In this document: piece after piece, positions 61,498-64,000 of the stretch
Numbering within the stretch: position 1 is the first letter of the stretch
Layout: every line of letters starts with the position of its first letter
Origin: Paenibacillus hemerocallicola
GTDB taxonomy: Bacteria > Bacillota > Bacilli > Paenibacillales > NBRC-103111
DNA: 64,000 nucleotides
Direction of reading: 5' to 3'
NCBI RefSeq assembly: GCF_006265175.1
Contig: NZ_VDCQ01000019.1
Span: 62,001-126,000, forward strand
Translations under genes and position numbers: made by a program
The notes under the pieces: model-generated
Database searches by the model: none
Told to the model about the DNA's origin: nothing
What the model saw: only the letters and a program-made list of their open reading frames with translations

Positions 61498-62505
61498 ATG
61501 GTATCCTTACCGAAAATGAACGAGCTCGGATTTTTCGAGATTCGCCTCGAATCGATCGGCGGCCTCGGCGCCAATTTGGCCGGCAAAATGCTGGCGGAAG
61601 CGGGCGTCATGGGGGTCGGCCTGAACGGAGTCAGCTTCTCCTCGTACGGTTCCGAGAAGAAAGGCTCTCCGGTAAAAGCGCATATCCGCTTTTGCGGTCC
61701 GGATACGAATATCCGCGATACGTCGCCGGTCGAACGGCCTCACGTGGTCGGCATCTTCCACGAGTCCCTTTCGAAGACGGTTAACGTAATCAGCGGCATT
61801 TACGAGGACAGCCTCGTGCTGGTCAACTCCACCCGGACGACCGCCGAGCTGAAGGAGAAGATGAAGCTCAAAGGCGGAACGATCGCGGTCGTCGACGCCA
61901 TCGGAATCGCCCTCGAAGAGAAAAACCGGGTAAACATGGCAATGCTCGGCGCGTTGTTCCGGTTGTGCGACTTTCTGGACGCGGAGTTCATGAAGGGTGT
62001 CATTCGCAAATCGCTGGAGAAGAAATACCCGCAAGCGGTTCAGCCGGCGATCCGGACGTTTGAAAGGGGTTACAACGAGGTCAGGTTCGAGACGTTCGAG
62101 CTGCCGGCAGGCGAGACGATGCCCGCGTTCGTTCGCCAGGATACCCCGATACTCGGCTATGAGACGCAGCCGCAGGGCGGCGTCATCACGAACCCCGGCA
62201 ACAGCATTTTGAAAGACTTGAGCATTTCCCGCGCCGGCATGATGCCCCAATTCGACGATGACAAATGCATTCACTGCGCCGCATGCGACAACGTATGCCC
62301 GGACTTCTGCTTCGTCTGGGACGAACTGCCGGACAAGAAGGGCCGACCGCAAATGTTTTTGCAGGGCATCGATTACCAGTACTGCAAGGGCTGTCTGAAG
62401 TGCGTCGTCGCCTGTCCGACCGAAGCGCTGTCCAAATCGCGCGACGATGATGAATACGCCGAGAAGCATCGGGTGCCGCACCGGTTCGACCGGGCGATCG
62501 TGTAA
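61498..62505 (+). CDS. 2-oxoacid:ferredoxin oxidoreductase, fused gamma and delta (ferredoxin) subunits
   Basis: 335 residues. Residues ~10-190 are the gamma (POR) domain: 'EIRLESIGGLGANLAGKMLA' entry, 'SSYGSEKKGSPVKAHIRF', 'LVLVNSTRTTAEL'. The C-terminal part is a delta-type ferredoxin with two [4Fe-4S] motifs: 'CIHCAACDNVCP' (from Cys257) and 'CKGCLKCVVACP' (from Cys296). With the alpha-beta gene that follows, it forms a CoA-dependent oxidoreductase that converts pyruvate or another 2-oxoacid to acyl-CoA and reduces ferredoxin. AAAGGAGC 7 bases before the ATG. Confidence 0.92.
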   Translation: MVSLPKMNELGFFEIRLESIGGLGANLAGKMLAEAGVMGVGLNGVSFSSYGSEKKGSPVKAHIRFCGPDTNIRDTSPVERPHVVGIFHESLSKTVNVISGIYEDSLVLVNSTRTTAELKEKMKLKGGTIAVVDAIGIALEEKNRVNMAMLGALFRLCDFLDAEFMKGVIRKSLEKKYPQAVQPAIRTFERGYNEVRFETFELPAGETMPAFVRQDTPILGYETQPQGGVITNPGNSILKDLSISRAGMMPQFDDDKCIHCAACDNVCPDFCFVWDELPDKKGRPQMFLQGIDYQYCKGCLKCVVACPTEALSKSRDDDEYAEKHRVPHRFDRAIV

Positions 62506-62541
62506 CGTCCCCTAAACCAATCGAAAGGGTGATAGGAGTAC

Positions 62542-64000
62542 ATGGCAATTGACATCAAGCGCGAAGAGCAGCAAGTTGGAAAAGTCGAGCAGCGCGTCGT
62601 ATACGAATCCGGCAACGAAATGGCCGCCTATGCGGCGCACCAGATCAATTATCACATCATGGGGTACTTCCCGATTTCCCCGTCGACGGAAGTCGCCCAG
62701 TTTCTGGACTTGATGAAAGCTAACGGCCAGCACGACGTAGTGCTCATTCCGGCCGACGGCGAGCACGGCTCGGCGGGGGTATGCTACGGCGCTTCCGCGG
62801 CGGGGGGACGTGTATTCAACGCGACGAGCGCGAACGGGTATTTGTACATGATCGAGCAGATGCCGGTGCAGTCGGGTACGCGCTTTCCCATGGTCATGAA
62901 TCTAGTCTGCCGCTCCGTCTCCGGACCGCTGGATATTCACGGAGACCATTCGGATTTGTACTATGCGCTGAACACCGGGTGGCCGATTCTGATGTGCCGC
63001 GATCCCCAGGCGGTGTACGATATGAACATTATGGCGCTCAAGCTGGCCGAGGACGCCGAAGTCCGGCTGCCGGTGCTTGTCGCGTCGGACGGCTATTTCA
63101 CGTCTCACCAGAAGCGCCGAGTCATGACGTTCGCCAACCGCGAGGACGTGCATCAGTTTATCGGCGCGCTGCCGGCCAGAGGTTACCCGGACGTACTCGA
63201 CCGGAACAATCCGATTACCGTCGGACCGTACATGAACGAGCCGGACTATATCAACAACTGCTACCAGCAGTCGATGGCGATGTACAATGCCGAGCACGTA
63301 TACGACCGCATTCGCAAAGAGTATGCGGACCTGACCGGCCGCGACTATCCGATCCTCGACCTGTACCGGATGGAAGACGCCGAAGTCGCCGTATTCCTGA
63401 TGAACTCCGCTACGGAAATTATCAAGGACGTCGTCGACCAGCTGCGCGCCCAAGGCATCAAGGCGGGTTCGATCGCGCCGAATATGATTCGGCCTTTCCC
63501 GCAGAAGCAAATCGCCGAAGCGCTCAAAAACGTCAAGGCGGTCACGGTCGGGGACCGCGCCGACTCTTACGGCGGACACGGCGGCAACATGGTGAACGAG
63601 ATCAAGGCGGCCTTGTTCACGCAAGGCAATCGCGATACGCTCGTCGTCAGCCGCATCTACGGCTTGGGCGGCAAAGACTTTTATGCCGAGGACGGGCATA
63701 ATTTGTTCAAGTTCGCGATTCAAGCGGCCGAGAAAGGGTACGTCGAGAAGCCTTTCGACTACTACGGCCATACGCCGGGCGATCCTGCGAAAGCTCCGAA
63801 GCGGGTATTGAACCCGATGAAATACGAGGATTTGAAAACGGGGCTGATCACGGTTACGCCGGACGCCGCGACGGGCAAGCTGAACGTGCGCATCCCTCCG
63901 CTCAGATCGCTCACGAAGAAGCCGAAGCGGATCGCGCCGGGTCACGGGGCTTGTCCGGGCTGCGGCATTTTCTCCGGGCTGGAGCTGTTCTTCAAGGGCA
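62542..64000 (+). CDS. 2-oxoacid:ferredoxin oxidoreductase, alpha-beta fusion (3' end outside window)
   Basis: 486 residues visible; the frame stays open to the window edge. RBS 'AGGAG' before ATG. The alpha part has 'MGYFPISPSTEVAQFLDLMK' (pyrimidine-binding domain I), 'IPADGEHGSAGVCYGASAAG' and 'CRSVSGPLDIHGDHSDLYYA', then the domain II region 'MNSATEIIKDVVDQLR' and 'GDRADSYGGHGGNMVNEIKA'. Without a stop the frame runs into 'RIAPGHGACPGCGIFSGLEL', which is the N-terminus of a beta (TPP-binding) subunit with its Cys-x-x-Cys cluster ligands. So alpha and beta are one polypeptide, complementing the gamma-delta fusion. Substrate specificity (pyruvate or 2-oxoglutarate) cannot be fixed. Confidence 0.9.
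   Translation, partial: MAIDIKREEQQVGKVEQRVVYESGNEMAAYAAHQINYHIMGYFPISPSTEVAQFLDLMKANGQHDVVLIPADGEHGSAGVCYGASAAGGRVFNATSANGYLYMIEQMPVQSGTRFPMVMNLVCRSVSGPLDIHGDHSDLYYALNTGWPILMCRDPQAVYDMNIMALKLAEDAEVRLPVLVASDGYFTSHQKRRVMTFANREDVHQFIGALPARGYPDVLDRNNPITVGPYMNEPDYINNCYQQSMAMYNAEHVYDRIRKEYADLTGRDYPILDLYRMEDAEVAVFLMNSATEIIKDVVDQLRAQGIKAGSIAPNMIRPFPQKQIAEALKNVKAVTVGDRADSYGGHGGNMVNEIKAALFTQGNRDTLVVSRIYGLGGKDFYAEDGHNLFKFAIQAAEKGYVEKPFDYYGHTPGDPAKAPKRVLNPMKYEDLKTGLITVTPDAATGKLNVRIPPLRSLTKKPKRIAPGHGACPGCGIFSGLELFFKG

Overview
The window reads as chromosomal DNA of a spore-forming, moderately GC-rich member of the Firmicutes, most likely Paenibacillaceae (Paenibacillus/Cohnella type). The reasons are strong AGGAGG-type ribosome sites, a CotF-like spore coat gene, PAS sensor kinases with a sporulation-kinase type phospho-acceptor box, five AraC-type regulators, orphan sugar-type lipoprotein binding proteins, and many intergenic palindromic repeats. 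No rRNA, tRNA, transposase, phage gene or CRISPR array was seen. Both ends are cut: the first gene lacks its 5' end and the last its 3' end.

Layout. 1-5.6 kb: tail of a molybdopterin oxidoreductase, an AraC regulator divergent from a LipL-type octanoyl/lipoyl transferase, a repeat element, an endonuclease-like gene split by one stop codon, a VanY-type carboxypeptidase and an esterase. 5.8-11.1 kb: pyruvate dehydrogenase operon pdhA-pdhB-pdhC-pdhD, with a 51-bp tandem palindromic repeat array between pdhB and pdhC. 11.3-24 kb: a two-kinase hybrid sensor, a DHH phosphoesterase, an HpaB-type flavin monooxygenase, a GNAT acetyltransferase, an AraM-type glycerol-1-phosphate dehydrogenase, a nested inverted-repeat element, an RNA methyltransferase, an O-methyltransferase, a cluster of three DnaA-box sequences and an MFS exporter. 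24-30 kb: a PAS kinase, a secreted GH26-like glycosidase and an ABC exporter.

30-41.4 kb holds the most unusual content. There are two related modules, each combining an AraC regulator, a Tat-signal parallel beta-helix protein and a sugar-type ABC binding lipoprotein with no permease or ATPase nearby. The two binding proteins are clearly paralogous. The first module also has a Gfo/Idh/MocA oxidoreductase, and it lies between two 39-bp near-identical direct repeats, one of which is the 3' end of the upstream ABC exporter gene. It therefore looks like an inserted island.

41.4-43.7 kb: a ZTP (pfl) riboswitch with its own terminator controls a one-carbon operon, folD - FTCD_C-type cyclohydrolase - purN. 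The FolD has Glu where the catalytic Gln is expected, and the neighbouring cyclohydrolase may compensate. Two gene remnants follow. 44.4-48.3 kb: fucI-araB behind two perfect GTTATCGATAAC palindromes, a pair that fits D-arabinose use via D-ribulose. 48.5-50 kb: a Cache-GGDEF diguanylate cyclase. 50.1-56 kb: a Fur-box-controlled siderophore uptake operon with a divergent Btr-like regulator. 56.2-60 kb: an aldo/keto reductase, then an oxidoreductase/sugar isomerase pair. 60-64 kb: a tandem hairpin repeat, an AraC regulator and a two-gene 2-oxoacid:ferredoxin oxidoreductase built as a gamma-delta fusion plus an alpha-beta fusion. All assignments were made by eye from protein and DNA motifs; no database search was run.
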